Below, one piece after another: positions 31,930 to 42,072 of a stretch of DNA of 64,000 nucleotides. The number at the start of each line of letters is the position of its first letter. Within the stretch, counting starts at the first letter, position 1. A model generated the notes under the pieces. It had not been told where the DNA came from. It made no database searches and saw only the letters and a list, made by a program, of their open reading frames with translations. The position numbers were made by a program, and so were the translations under genes. The DNA comes from Terasakiella sp033100395 (GTDB taxonomy: Bacteria; Pseudomonadota; Alphaproteobacteria; Rhodospirillales; Terasakiellaceae), in the NCBI RefSeq assembly GCF_033100395.1, contig NZ_JAWLVJ010000013.1, forward strand, positions 66,288 to 130,287. The letters run 5' to 3'.

Positions 31930-32322
31930 TTACTTGAATGCGTCTTTTAGCTGGTTCAGACGTTTTTCATCGTCGTAAGGGATTGCAGGTTTTTGCCCCC
32001 AGACGGGGCCAGGCCATGTTGCATCATCTTCAAAACGGGCCACGATATGGATGTGCAGCTGGCTGACCACATTGCCCAGCGCCGCAACATTCAGGGATTT
32101 TGGTTTAAACATGTCTTCCATGATCTGTGAGGCTTGATTGATATCAGCCAGCACTTTTGTTTGATCTCCAATAGAGAGATGATGGAGTTCTGTCACATCC
32201 GCAAACATGGGGACCAGCAAAATCCACGGATAGTTTTGATCATTCATCAATAGGAGTTTACAGGCGGAGAGTTCACAAATTTCAAACGTATCGTTGTCAA
32301 TTCTCTCGTTTAGTTTAAACAT
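31930..32322 (-). CDS. HIT-family nucleotide-binding protein
   Basis: A 130-residue histidine-triad protein. The triad region reads QLHIHIVARF, the short form seen in a bacterial HIT subgroup, preceded by LNVAALGNVV. Members hydrolyse nucleoside phosphoramidates or dinucleotides. The rest (NYPWILLVPMFADVTELHHLS) matches this subgroup. It is divergent from the DUF1491 gene with 33 bases between start codons. Confidence 0.87.
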   Translation of the reverse strand: MFKLNERIDNDTFEICELSACKLLLMNDQNYPWILLVPMFADVTELHHLSIGDQTKVLADINQASQIMEDMFKPKSLNVAALGNVVSQLHIHIVARFEDDATWPGPVWGQKPAIPYDDEKRLNQLKDAFK

Positions 32323-32355
32323 AGGCTTACTCGATTATCAAAAAGGAAGATCATA

Positions 32356-32694
32356 GTGTCTGATCGATTAAAAGCAGGATTGTGGGTCCAGTCTCAGTTG
32401 CGAATGTGCGATATAAATTTTATTTCCGCAATGGTCATTCGCAGAGGGGATGCAGATTCAGGTTCTGTGCTGATTAAGCTTAATCGGTTTAATGATGGCT
32501 GTGCAGTCTTCGTCCCTGTGACCACAATTGATGGGGAACGCGGCTGGATGCATGGCTTGAAAGACGGTTACGTTGATGAACGCGCCTGTGATGACTATAT
32601 CCGCAGGCAGGTTGAACGTGACGATGATTTGTGGGTGTTGGAAATCGAAGATCCAAAAAACGCATACGAACTGGACGCAAAGCTTGTTCAATAG
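32356..32694 (+). CDS. DUF1491 family protein
   Basis: A 112-residue alphaproteobacterial protein of unknown function. It fits DUF1491 in length and pattern: LKAGLWVQSQLRMCD near the start, VIRRGDADSGSVLIK in the middle, YIRRQVERDDDLWVLEIED toward the end. It is soluble with no catalytic motif evident. Its presence is a lineage marker. Confidence 0.85.
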   Translation: MSDRLKAGLWVQSQLRMCDINFISAMVIRRGDADSGSVLIKLNRFNDGCAVFVPVTTIDGERGWMHGLKDGYVDERACDDYIRRQVERDDDLWVLEIEDPKNAYELDAKLVQ

Positions 32695-32743
32695 ATAGTG
32701 CTCAGGTAACGTCACAGAAATTTTAAAATAATCGGAGACAATA

Positions 32744-34210
32744 ATGCAGCTTTCAAATGCAAACTTACTTCACAATCAGGCTTATATCGACGGCGCATGG
32801 GTCGATGCGGATGACAAGGCCACTTTTGACATTGTGAACCCTGCAAATGGGGAAGTGATTTCGTCTGTTGCTGATATGGGCGCTGCGGAAACGGCACGCG
32901 CGATTGAGGCTGCTGATAAAGCACAAAAGCCTTGGGCGGCAAAGACTGCAAAGGAACGTGCAAATATCCTGCAGGCCTGGTTCAAACTGATTATGGACAA
33001 TCAGGAAGATCTGGCTGTCATGATGACGACCGAACAAGGTAAGCCGTTGGCCGAAGCACGCGGCGAAGTCGGTTATGGTGCCTCCTTCGTTGAATGGTTT
33101 GCAGAAGAAGGCAAACGTCTTTATGGCGATGTGATCCCGGCACATGGGGCGGACAAACGTGTTGTTGTGATCAAGCAGCCGATCGGTGTTATCGGGGCCA
33201 TCACGCCCTGGAACTTCCCGCTCGCTATGATCACTCGTAAAGTGGCACCTGCGATTGCTGTTGGCTGTACGGCTGTCGTAAAGCCTGCAGAAGATACGCC
33301 CTTGACAGCATTGGCCTTGGCCGAACTGGCGGAACAGGCAGGTATCCCTAAAGGGGTTTTGAACATTCTGCCTTGTAACAAAGGCAAAGCGCCTGCTGTT
33401 GGTGGGGAAATTACATCCAATCCAATTGTTAAAAAGGTCAGCTTCACCGGGTCCACACCTGTTGGCAAGCTGTTGATGAAACAATGTTCTGATCAGGTGA
33501 AAAAGGTTTCATTGGAATTGGGTGGCAACGCACCGTTTATCGTATTTGATGATGCAGACCTGGATGCAGCTGTGGCAGGTGCTATTGCATCGAAATACCG
33601 CAACGCAGGACAAACCTGTGTCTGCGCAAACCGTATCTTTGTACAAGCAGGTGTCTATGATGCCTTTGCTGAAAAACTGGCTGCTGCTGTGAAAGAATTT
33701 AAAGTCGGTCATGGTAACGAAGAAGGCGTGACCCAGGGCCCGTTGATCAATCAGGCGGCTATTGATAAAGTGCAGGACTTGGTCAATGATGCCAAAGATA
33801 AGGGGGCGACTGTCGTTATGGGCGGGGAGCCGCATGAACTGGGCGGGACATTCTATCAGCCAACGATCCTGACAGGTGTGACAACAGACATGCGTGTGGC
33901 ATCTGAAGAAATCTTTGGTCCTGTTGCCCCGCTTTACAAGTTTGAGAGCGAAGAAGAAGTTATTGAGAAAGCCAATGACACACCATTCGGTCTGGCGGCT
34001 TATTTCTATGCCCGTGATCTGGGCCGTGTCTGGCGTGTATCGGAAGGTCTGGAATATGGGATCGTCGGGATCAACGAAGGCATTATCTCAACCGAAGCTG
34101 CACCTTTTGGCGGGATCAAAGAGTCCGGCATTGGCCGTGAAGGCTCCAAATACGGTGTTGAAGATTTCGTTGAGGTTAAATACCTCTGCATGGGCGGGGT
34201 AGACAAATAA
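32744..34210 (+). CDS. gabD: Succinate-semialdehyde dehydrogenase (NAD(P)+)
   Basis: A 488-residue aldehyde dehydrogenase. Motifs: ITPWNFPLAMITRK (cofactor), SFTGSTPVGK (Rossmann loop), catalytic Glu in LELGGNAPFIVFDDAD, nucleophile Cys in NAGQTCVCANR, and C-terminal PFGGIKESGIGREGS. The NAGQTCVCANR segment is diagnostic for GabD-type enzymes, which send succinate semialdehyde from 4-aminobutyrate into the TCA cycle. No gabT is adjacent. hisN begins one base after its stop codon. Confidence 0.94.
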   Translation: MQLSNANLLHNQAYIDGAWVDADDKATFDIVNPANGEVISSVADMGAAETARAIEAADKAQKPWAAKTAKERANILQAWFKLIMDNQEDLAVMMTTEQGKPLAEARGEVGYGASFVEWFAEEGKRLYGDVIPAHGADKRVVVIKQPIGVIGAITPWNFPLAMITRKVAPAIAVGCTAVVKPAEDTPLTALALAELAEQAGIPKGVLNILPCNKGKAPAVGGEITSNPIVKKVSFTGSTPVGKLLMKQCSDQVKKVSLELGGNAPFIVFDDADLDAAVAGAIASKYRNAGQTCVCANRIFVQAGVYDAFAEKLAAAVKEFKVGHGNEEGVTQGPLINQAAIDKVQDLVNDAKDKGATVVMGGEPHELGGTFYQPTILTGVTTDMRVASEEIFGPVAPLYKFESEEEVIEKANDTPFGLAAYFYARDLGRVWRVSEGLEYGIVGINEGIISTEAAPFGGIKESGIGREGSKYGVEDFVEVKYLCMGGVDK

Positions 34211-34211
34211 G

Positions 34212-34976
34212 ATGTCGCAGGAACTCATTACCTTTGCTGAAAGTTTGACGGAAGCATCGCGCAAGGTCATCAAGGAATATTTCCGCAGTGATGTTGCCAT
34301 CATTGATAAGGCAGATGAAAGCCCGGTCACGATTGCTGACCGGGCGGCTGAACAAGCCATTCGTGATCTGATTGAAGCCAAATATCCTGCGCACGGGATA
34401 TTTGGCGAAGAGCATGGTATCAAGGATGGGGACGGCACGCACATGTGGGTACTGGACCCGATTGATGGAACACGGTCTTTCATCTGCGGGGCACCATGGT
34501 TTGGGACGCTTATTGCTTATTTGGAAAACAACAAGCCCGTTGTCGGCGTGCTGGATGTTCCTATGATGCAGGAACGCTTTGTGGGGACCAAGGAAGGGAC
34601 GACCTTTAACGGAAAAGTCTGTCACGTGCGAACAGGTGTGGCTTTGGAAGAGGCCAGTCTTTTTACAACAGATGCGGATTTGTTTACGGATGACCAACGT
34701 GCGGCGTTTGACCGTGTAAAGGCAAAGGCCAAGTGCACGCGTTACGGGACGGACTGTTATGCTTATGCGCTGCTGGCGGCGGGTCACATTGATTTAGTTA
34801 TCGAAGCAGGATTACAACCTTATGATGCGATGGCGCTGGTGCCCGTGATTGAAGGCGCTGGTGGAATCGCAACCGGCTGGGACGGTAGCGAGGTAACCCT
34901 GGATTGGGATGGGCGACTGGTTGCAGCCGCGACACCTGAATTACATGAACAGGTTATGGATTTATTAAAACCATAA
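34212..34976 (+). CDS. hisN: Inositol-monophosphatase-family histidinol phosphatase
   Basis: A 254-residue metal-dependent phosphatase. The metal sites are GEEHG and WVLDPIDGTRSF, followed by the C-terminal WD-type motif degenerate as GLQPYDAMALVPVIEGAGG. The RSFICGAPWFGTLIAY segment matches the HisN subgroup of histidinol-phosphatases found in alphaproteobacteria and actinobacteria, though inositol or fructose bisphosphatase activity is possible. It starts one base after gabD, so translation is probably coupled. Confidence 0.88.
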   Translation: MSQELITFAESLTEASRKVIKEYFRSDVAIIDKADESPVTIADRAAEQAIRDLIEAKYPAHGIFGEEHGIKDGDGTHMWVLDPIDGTRSFICGAPWFGTLIAYLENNKPVVGVLDVPMMQERFVGTKEGTTFNGKVCHVRTGVALEEASLFTTDADLFTDDQRAAFDRVKAKAKCTRYGTDCYAYALLAAGHIDLVIEAGLQPYDAMALVPVIEGAGGIATGWDGSEVTLDWDGRLVAAATPELHEQVMDLLKP

Positions 34977-35176
34977 GTAAACTCACGTATTTGGACGTTT
35001 CAGCACAGTTAAAACAAAGGCTTGTGATTAAATCATAGGCACAATGCAAAAATAGCGCGTGTGAAACTTGTCTAATTTAGGTATCACTTTGACACTTCAA
35101 ATTTGACATTGATGATGATTTAGATTTGACTGCATCTAGTGTGCAAAAAAATGAACAATTCTGGGAGGAACGGGGA

Positions 35177-36976
35177 TTGACCCAAGAACAACAAAATTTG
35201 CTAAATGTGGATCAACAGGAAATTCTGGAATCTATGCAAGATTTCGCTGATCGTTCACAACGGATCATGACGAAATTTCTGGAAGCTCAAGCTGAAGATG
35301 ATGGCTTCCAAATTCCCGACCCGTATGTGGTTGGTAAAGCCTTTATGAAAGCGTCCGCACAATTGATGCAGGACCCGCAAAAACTGGCACAGGCACAAGC
35401 AAACCTGTGGCAGGAATATACCGCCCTTTGGCAGCACGTAACGCAGCGTATGCTGGGGCAGGAGTCAGAGCCCGTCGCAAAACCGGTGAGTGGGGACCGC
35501 CGCTTTAAAGACGAAGCCTGGGAAGAAGAAATTTATTTCGATGCGGTGAAGCAATATTACCTGCTGACGGCGCGCTGGATCAAAAGCACAATGTCTGACG
35601 TAAAAGGCATTGATGAAGGTACGCAAGCCAAGGTCGATTTCTATACCCGTAACTTTGTACAGTCATTGGCGCCAAGTAATTTTGTGGCGACAAACCCGAC
35701 TGTGATCAAAGAAGCTGTGGAAACCCAGGGTCAAAGCCTGTTGAAAGGGTTCCAGCACTTCCTGGATGATCTGGAAGAGGGCAAGGGCAAGCTGAAAGTA
35801 TCCATGACGGACGTTAATGCGTTTGAACTGGGCAAAAACGTTGCTTCTACGCCGGGTAAAGTCGTTTATCAAAACCAGCTTATTCAGCTGCTTCAGTACG
35901 AACCAACAACGGAAAAAGTAAACAAAAACCCGCTTTTGATCGTTCCGCCATGGATCAACAAGTTTTATGTGCTGGATTTGCAGCCCAAAAACTCCCTCAT
36001 TAAATGGGCAGTTGATCAGGGCCATACGGTCTTTGTGATTTCCTGGGTTAACCCGGACGAAAAACTGGCGCATAAAGATTTCTCCTGTTACATGCAGGAA
36101 GGTCCATTGGCGTCAATCGACGTGATTAAAGAGATCACTGGCGCAGATCAGGTTAATATGGCTGGTTACTGTATCGGTGGGACGCTGACATCCTGTACGC
36201 TGGCTTATCTTGCTGCGACTGATCAGGCTGACAAGGTTAAATCAGCAACGCTGTTTACAACTCTGACAGATTTCACAGAATGTGGTGAAATACGCGTCTT
36301 CATCGATGACGAACAGATGGAACTGCTGGATGCGCATATGGAACGCCTGGGCTATCTGGAAGGGTCCGAGATGTCGCAGGTGTTTAACCTGTTGCGCGCC
36401 AACGATTTGGTCTGGTCATTCTTTGTAAACAACTATCTGATGGGGAAAGAACCTTTCCCGTTTGATTTGTTGTACTGGAACTCTGATCCGACCCGGATGC
36501 CGGCGATGATGCATAAATTCTATCTTCGCAAAATGTATTTGGAAAACAAGCTGTGCAAGCCGAATGGTATCGAACTGAACGGTGTGCCGATTGATCTGGG
36601 CAAGATCGAAACGCCAATGTATATGATCTCTACGCACGATGATCACATTGCACCTTGGAAATCGACTTATGCGCTGACACAACGTGTGTCTGGTCCGTGC
36701 AAGTTCGTTCTGGGTGGTTCTGGTCACATTGCCGGGATCATCAATCCTGAAAACTCTGGGAAATACGGCTATTGGACAAACACCAAGAAACCATCAGAGC
36801 CGGATGCATGGCTGAATGGGGCAACTCAGCATGAAGGGTCATGGTGGCAGGACTGGAAGAAGTGGATTTCACGTCATTCTGGTGGCAAAGTTGAGGCGCG
36901 CACACCGGGCAGTGACAAGTACAAGGCGTTTGAAGATGCACCGGGTTCTTACGTAAAAGTAAGAATGACTGACTAG
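35177..36976 (+). CDS. phaC: Class I poly(3-hydroxyalkanoate) synthase
   Basis: A 599-residue polymerase making PHA storage granules from 3-hydroxyacyl-CoA. The lipase-like box GYCIGG contains the catalytic Cys near residue 330; the Asp (THDDHIAPW) and His (GGSGHIAGI) complete the triad. The C-terminus WWQDWKKWI is typical of class I. Start is uncertain: TTG at 35177 has GGGAGG eight bases upstream and I prefer it; TTG at 35126 or GTG at 35141 would add up to 17 residues. No phaA, phaB or phasin gene is nearby. A terminator follows. Confidence 0.93.
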   Translation: MTQEQQNLLNVDQQEILESMQDFADRSQRIMTKFLEAQAEDDGFQIPDPYVVGKAFMKASAQLMQDPQKLAQAQANLWQEYTALWQHVTQRMLGQESEPVAKPVSGDRRFKDEAWEEEIYFDAVKQYYLLTARWIKSTMSDVKGIDEGTQAKVDFYTRNFVQSLAPSNFVATNPTVIKEAVETQGQSLLKGFQHFLDDLEEGKGKLKVSMTDVNAFELGKNVASTPGKVVYQNQLIQLLQYEPTTEKVNKNPLLIVPPWINKFYVLDLQPKNSLIKWAVDQGHTVFVISWVNPDEKLAHKDFSCYMQEGPLASIDVIKEITGADQVNMAGYCIGGTLTSCTLAYLAATDQADKVKSATLFTTLTDFTECGEIRVFIDDEQMELLDAHMERLGYLEGSEMSQVFNLLRANDLVWSFFVNNYLMGKEPFPFDLLYWNSDPTRMPAMMHKFYLRKMYLENKLCKPNGIELNGVPIDLGKIETPMYMISTHDDHIAPWKSTYALTQRVSGPCKFVLGGSGHIAGIINPENSGKYGYWTNTKKPSEPDAWLNGATQHEGSWWQDWKKWISRHSGGKVEARTPGSDKYKAFEDAPGSYVKVRMTD

Positions 36977-36998
36977 TCAGATATTCGCCAGGAAACAA

Positions 36999-37030
36999 AA
37001 AAAAGGGTTGGACGATTTCCAACCCTTTTT
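36999..37030. terminator. Bidirectional terminator between phaC and lptD
   Basis: The stem GGGTTGGA/TCCAACCC is flanked by A run on the left and T run on the right, so it can terminate both convergent genes. Confidence 0.92.
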
Positions 37031-37050
37031 TATTGGTTCGTTATGATCTT

Positions 37051-39405
37051 TTAGAAGATGCCAACACCACCAAGATTTTTCAGTTCAAGACGAAGGGTGA
37101 TGGAATCGCTTGGTTCAATGTCTCTGTCTTCGGAGAAGGAGCGGCGTACATCCAGATAAAGCTCAGTACATTCATCGGCATAGCCAAGCTTGCCGCCATA
37201 TGAGATGCCGCCTTCAGGATCGTTTAGTCGATAGCGCCCGTCGATAGAACTATACCAGTTCTTGCTGATTTTATTGTCGAGCTTACCGTAAATTTCCTCT
37301 CGGGTACCATATTCAGAATCATCACCCGAGCCTTCAATAAAAAGGTGAGACAGGTTGAACCGTGTTGATTTTGGTCCAACTGTAAAGCCGGTTTCGCTGC
37401 GATTGAGGGACATGTTGCTTTTGTCCAATCTGTAGCGGTAGAGAACATCAAGGAAGTTTGATGGGCTAACTTCTACGCGACCAACAATGTCTGAAAGATT
37501 ATCTTTGTGACCAGAGTTGGTGTCATACGTGTCATCGTCGCGCATGCGATAGCTCTGCCCGATAAACATCTGGCTGTAGCCACCTTCACGTCCAAAAATA
37601 CCCCAGTTGAAACCAAAATCAATTCGCTGACCGCCATCGATTTCATCAATCCCGGTAAAGCGGTTGGTCTTCATCAGATTAGTGTCGTCAAATTCGAAAT
37701 CCTGGCTGTCTTCGTTGGCGATTTTATGGTTTTGACCAACGTTCGGTGCGACTTTAACCTTTACAATCGGTTCAAAGATTTCATTTGCCTGGCCGTTCAT
37801 TTGTGTCCGACTCAAAGGCTTACGCCATTCCATACTCAGGCTTGGTACAGCCCGAACCTGCGCACCCGAATATTTATTTGAATCGTTATCCGGGATGAAG
37901 CGTGACATGTAATAGGCCGCTGTGATCAGATTTGCATCCAGCGTAATTAAATCACCCGTGTCAGAAGTATAGGGGACAACCCAGGAGGTATCGGCGGAAA
38001 GGCGTGACGTGCGCACATCGTTTTTCCGGTTAACGGTGTAGAAATCGCCATCCAGTCGTGTGTAAGCCCCGGTGGAACTTGGGTTGCTGAGATGTTGGAA
38101 CTGATATTCCACCTTGGCATCCTGCAGATCAGAGGTGTTGATTTCGCGTTGTTCCTGATAAATATTCAGGTTTGTTTTCATATAATTGCGATGACGGAAC
38201 CCTTCCATATAGAGTTCTGAGACCAGGTGGGAGTTGTCAGAGCGGTCATCTACGCCATAACGGCGGATATAGGTTTCGTCAGTCGCATGGTTGATATCAA
38301 ACCCCCATTGCCATGTCTGATCAACATTGAACACGCCTTCGCTATCAATGTGACCACGGAATTCCTCTTTTTCTGTAGAGGTTGCACCTTCACCACCATC
38401 TGCATAGGTGAGACTGCCACCCAGACGAATTTCACCGGTTGTCAGGTGCTGGCGGTATTCTGCCCCAAGATGAGCTTGTTGAAGGTTATAATAATAAGTC
38501 GGATCCAGTGTCAGGTCCGTTGAATCATCAATATTGACGAAAAATGGCGCAGTAATAAAGCCATCAAGGGTTCCGCGTGATCCAAAACTGGGCGATAGGA
38601 AGCCGCTTTCTCTTTTTCGCGTTGGATCAGGATGTGTAAAATAGGGGAAATAGAGGACAGGTACGTCAAACACTTCAAAGAAGACATCTGAATACTCCAA
38701 ACGTCGCTGCTTGCCATCGTGAACGATTTCTTTCGCTGTCAGTTTCCAGGCGAGGGGTCGTTCCGGGTCATCCTGACATTTTTCACAAGGGGAATAAGTC
38801 GCGTCTTCTGCGATGGTATAACGACCTTCCTTGCGCTGTGCGTTTGCCGCTGTAATGACAGAGCGGTCCGCAAGGGATAAAACCAGTTTCTTTGCGATGC
38901 CTGTTTTAAGGTCAGATGTGATTTCAAGATATTCTGTTAAGGTCACGTTGCCTTCCGGGTCAATGACCTGGACATTCCCGGATGCGGTTACGACATTTTT
39001 ATTTTGGTTATAGGAAACCGTATCTGCAATCAGGACCCGATCATCATGGATAATTTCGACATTACCTTTTGCGGTAATGACCCCCAGGTCTTTATGGAAC
39101 CCAATTTCTTCAGCTGAAAAAGCTGTACGTGGGGCATTGTTCAGGCTGGGTTGGGCCGTATAAACGGGGGGTGGGGTGTACGTCGGTACTGCCTGAATTT
39201 GCTGCTGACTTTGTTGTTGCGTTTGTGGTGCTTGCTGCACAACCGGGGCAGGGCGGGGCTTATGGAGAGAACGCGTATCCAGCACTCCCATAATAGAAAG
39301 CTGTGCTTGTGCCTGGAATGTGTGCAAAGACATAAGGGCAGTGCAGGTTGCGAAGATCGTTTTCAACGGCAACTTATGTCGTGATTTTCTTTGTTTAATG
39401 AACAT
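37051..39405 (-). CDS. lptD: LPS-assembly protein LptD
   Basis: A 784-residue outer-membrane protein that, with LptE, inserts lipopolysaccharide into the outer leaflet. A signal peptide (basic N-terminus, hydrophobic LKTIFATCTALMSL, cleavage after AQA) is followed by a Gln/Pro-rich linker, an OstA beta-jellyroll (about 95-205: GVITAKGNVEII, NVVTASGNVQVI), and a large beta-barrel. A CEKCQDDP cysteine pair follows the jellyroll. The last residue is Phe, as expected for BamA-assembled barrels. The usual downstream partner surA is not adjacent; the gene stands alone. Confidence 0.94.
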   Translation of the reverse strand: MFIKQRKSRHKLPLKTIFATCTALMSLHTFQAQAQLSIMGVLDTRSLHKPRPAPVVQQAPQTQQQSQQQIQAVPTYTPPPVYTAQPSLNNAPRTAFSAEEIGFHKDLGVITAKGNVEIIHDDRVLIADTVSYNQNKNVVTASGNVQVIDPEGNVTLTEYLEITSDLKTGIAKKLVLSLADRSVITAANAQRKEGRYTIAEDATYSPCEKCQDDPERPLAWKLTAKEIVHDGKQRRLEYSDVFFEVFDVPVLYFPYFTHPDPTRKRESGFLSPSFGSRGTLDGFITAPFFVNIDDSTDLTLDPTYYYNLQQAHLGAEYRQHLTTGEIRLGGSLTYADGGEGATSTEKEEFRGHIDSEGVFNVDQTWQWGFDINHATDETYIRRYGVDDRSDNSHLVSELYMEGFRHRNYMKTNLNIYQEQREINTSDLQDAKVEYQFQHLSNPSSTGAYTRLDGDFYTVNRKNDVRTSRLSADTSWVVPYTSDTGDLITLDANLITAAYYMSRFIPDNDSNKYSGAQVRAVPSLSMEWRKPLSRTQMNGQANEIFEPIVKVKVAPNVGQNHKIANEDSQDFEFDDTNLMKTNRFTGIDEIDGGQRIDFGFNWGIFGREGGYSQMFIGQSYRMRDDDTYDTNSGHKDNLSDIVGRVEVSPSNFLDVLYRYRLDKSNMSLNRSETGFTVGPKSTRFNLSHLFIEGSGDDSEYGTREEIYGKLDNKISKNWYSSIDGRYRLNDPEGGISYGGKLGYADECTELYLDVRRSFSEDRDIEPSDSITLRLELKNLGGVGIF

Positions 39406-39903
39406 TACCCATATTCTCTTGTGTCAACCCATACCAAGCAGCGCGGATACTAGGAAATTATCCCATTACGCGCAAGTATGGATCATCATGTCAGGGAAGG
39501 TGTTTCTTTTTAGTTAACCGTATTGCGATCAAAATCCTTTTTATTTTGTGCGAATCACTATTAATTGATCGCTGGAATCGGCCTTGTGCGCTTGTGGTGG
39601 CGCCGGTTTATCCTAAATTATTGTGGAAGGATGAAACCTTTCGCAAGGTGAGGCTGTATTTTGGAGAGGAAGTTAAATAAATGGTGTTAAAGGCATATTT
39701 TAAACAGATTTCTTAATAGTTTGTTTGTGATTGGGGCTGTAGGTTAATAGTGCAATTGTTTGAGTTATGATCTGCTTAAGTTATGTCTGGAATTGAGATA
39801 GATAAAATTTTATGTAAATTGCATTCAACTGAGAATGTGCTATAGCTGGCATTAATGAATAAGAATTGCGCCTCATGCGATTAGGGATTGAGAATTGAAA
39901 TAG
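39406..39903. other. 498-base non-coding region between lptD and the secretion operon
   Basis: I see no credible gene on either strand. The left part must hold the lptD promoter (minus). The right 200 bases are AT-rich; a promoter-like pair is listed at 39819-39846. Confidence 0.7.
39819..39846 (+). promoter_or_regulatory. Possible sigma-70-type promoter of the secretion operon
   Basis: TTGCAT, a 16-base spacer ending in TGTGC, then TATAGC: each hexamer matches the consensus at four of six positions, with an extended -10-like TG. It lies 58 bases before the ATG of the first ABC gene. Weak evidence by itself. Confidence 0.35.
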
Positions 39904-42072
39904 ATGTTCAAACGCGACAAAGATAAAAAGGTCGACTGGCTTGCCCGGTTGGGGAAAAATTCCAAAATCCCCTTCGGTATGTTTGACATACTTTTGGCTT
40001 CCCTTTTTATTAATTTGTTGTCTTTGGCCATGCCATTGTCATTGCTTCAGATCTACGATCGGATTTTACCGAATAGTTCTCTTAATACGCTTGCGATGTT
40101 GATTGGCGGCATCGCAATTGCGTTGTTGCTGGAGGCCGCGCTTCGTATCGGTCGAGCCTATCTGAGTGGCTGGGTCGGGGCACGTTTTGAACATATGGCC
40201 GGATGTGCGGCGATTGAACGTGTACTTTCAACCAGTGTGAATGATTTTGAAAAAGAAGGTTCCGGTGTTCATCTGGAACGTATTGGATCCTTAGGTACAC
40301 TTAAAGAATTTTATGCAGGCCAGGCGATGATGACGTTGTTTGATCTGCCTTTTGCGTTTATCTTCCTGATGCTGATCAGTTATCTTGCAGGTAGCCTGGT
40401 GTTTGTTCCCATTGTTCTGATCACTTTGTTTGCCCTGAGCGCCTGGCGGGTCGGGGGAAGTCTTCGTAGCGCCCTGGCTGAACGGATGCAGGCCGACGAA
40501 CGTCGCTTCAACTTTATTATCGAAGTCTTGCGCGGCATTCATACATTAAAGTCAATGGCGATGGAAACCCAGATGCTGCGCCGTTATGAACGTCTGCAGG
40601 AAGCTTGTGCGAAAACCGATTATGATGTGACGCGCCACAGCTCCACCGCAATGGGGCTTGGGGCTTTATATTCTCAGGTAACCATGTTTGCTGTCGTTGG
40701 TTTTGGCAGCACGTTTGTTATTGATGGTCAATTGACTGTTGGTGGTTTGGCAGCCTGTACCATGTTGTCAGGCCGTTCTATGCAGCCGTTGCAACGCGCT
40801 GTCGGGATTTGGGCGCGCTTCCAGTCAATCCAACTGGCCCGCGACAAGATGCGCGAGATCTTTGAATTACAACCAGAAACGCAAGGTAACCTGCCTGCAA
40901 TTGGCGCCGAATATGAAGGTCATATTGAATTGCGTAATGTGGCTCTGCAGTTTGAAGAAGACCAACCACCTTTGTTTCAGAATGTAAATCTGACCGTGGA
41001 ACCCGGCCAGATTATCGGCATTTCCGGCGGCAATGCCAGTGGTAAAAGCTCGCTTCTATATTTAATGATGGGCGCCATGCGTACCTCGCAAGGGGAGGTT
41101 CTGATCGGTGGACAGGAAATTAACGAGATTGATCCTTCCAGTGTACGTCGAAAGATCGCGTATCTGCCGCAGCATGGTGTGCTGTTTAACGGAACAATTC
41201 TTGATAACCTGACCATGTTCAAGCCCGAACTGGAAGAAAAGGCCCTCCGTATGGCCCGGCTTCTTGGTTTGGACGATGTGGTTGCGCGTATGCCTTTGGG
41301 GTATGACACGCATGTTGGTAACGGCGCTTACGATTCTCTGCCACGCGGTATTAAACAGCGGGTAGCGATTGCGCGTGCGTTGATGTCTGATCCTGTGGTC
41401 CTGTTATTCGACGAAGCCAACGCTGCGATGGATAGCGCGGGCGATCGCGTTTTGACGGAATTTTTGGAACAGGCACGCGGTAAACGTACTTTGATTCTGG
41501 TTTCTCACCGTCCATCGCTGTTGCGCATGGCGGATGAAGTTTATGATTTGAATAATGGGGAATTGATCAAACGTGAAGCAGAACAGTTTACTCCACCGCC
41601 TGCAGCCCCAGGTCCGCAGGTAGAAGGTCCGAAAGGTCCCGTTGCACCTGCACCGGCTGCTCCTGCGGCGCCCGTTGCACCGCAACAGCCGCCTGTGCAG
41701 CCTCAAGCACCCGTTCAGCCGCAACAAACTGCACAGAATCCTGTCGTTCAACACCCAACTGAACAAGGCCAAAAAACTGCGCCTAAAACGATGGCAGAAC
41801 AGGTTTTGGAAAGAACGAAACTTAAAAATGCTGAAAAAATGCAGGCCACCCAAATGGGGGATGCCATGCCCAAGCGTCCGGTGTTACAGAAAGCACCAGC
41901 GAAAGTGCAGGATGTTGAAAGTGTGGATGTGCCTGAGGTAGAAAAAGTTAAACAGATCAAGTCCAAGATCAAGGTTATTCCGCCAACGGCCGATCAGGCT
42001 TCTGTGACTGAAAAACCGAAATTTGTGTTGAAGAAACGCGCCAAGCAGGAAACGGAAAAGACCGATGGCTGA
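39904..42072 (+). CDS. Type I secretion ABC transporter subunit 1
   Basis: A 722-residue inner-membrane exporter half. A membrane domain of five to six helices occupies residues 20-310; there is no C39 peptidase domain. The nucleotide-binding domain (about 340-560) has Walker A GGNASGKSS, Q-loop YLPQHG, Walker B LLFDEANAAMD and H-loop VSHRPS. The ABC signature, normally LSGGQ, reads LPRGIKQR. A 160-residue C-terminal extension rich in Pro, Ala, Gln and Lys follows and is unlike standard type I transporters. The next gene overlaps its end by eight bases. It forms a three-gene module with a second ABC subunit and an HlyD adaptor. Confidence 0.88.
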   Translation: MFKRDKDKKVDWLARLGKNSKIPFGMFDILLASLFINLLSLAMPLSLLQIYDRILPNSSLNTLAMLIGGIAIALLLEAALRIGRAYLSGWVGARFEHMAGCAAIERVLSTSVNDFEKEGSGVHLERIGSLGTLKEFYAGQAMMTLFDLPFAFIFLMLISYLAGSLVFVPIVLITLFALSAWRVGGSLRSALAERMQADERRFNFIIEVLRGIHTLKSMAMETQMLRRYERLQEACAKTDYDVTRHSSTAMGLGALYSQVTMFAVVGFGSTFVIDGQLTVGGLAACTMLSGRSMQPLQRAVGIWARFQSIQLARDKMREIFELQPETQGNLPAIGAEYEGHIELRNVALQFEEDQPPLFQNVNLTVEPGQIIGISGGNASGKSSLLYLMMGAMRTSQGEVLIGGQEINEIDPSSVRRKIAYLPQHGVLFNGTILDNLTMFKPELEEKALRMARLLGLDDVVARMPLGYDTHVGNGAYDSLPRGIKQRVAIARALMSDPVVLLFDEANAAMDSAGDRVLTEFLEQARGKRTLILVSHRPSLLRMADEVYDLNNGELIKREAEQFTPPPAAPGPQVEGPKGPVAPAPAAPAAPVAPQQPPVQPQAPVQPQQTAQNPVVQHPTEQGQKTAPKTMAEQVLERTKLKNAEKMQATQMGDAMPKRPVLQKAPAKVQDVESVDVPEVEKVKQIKSKIKVIPPTADQASVTEKPKFVLKKRAKQETEKTDG

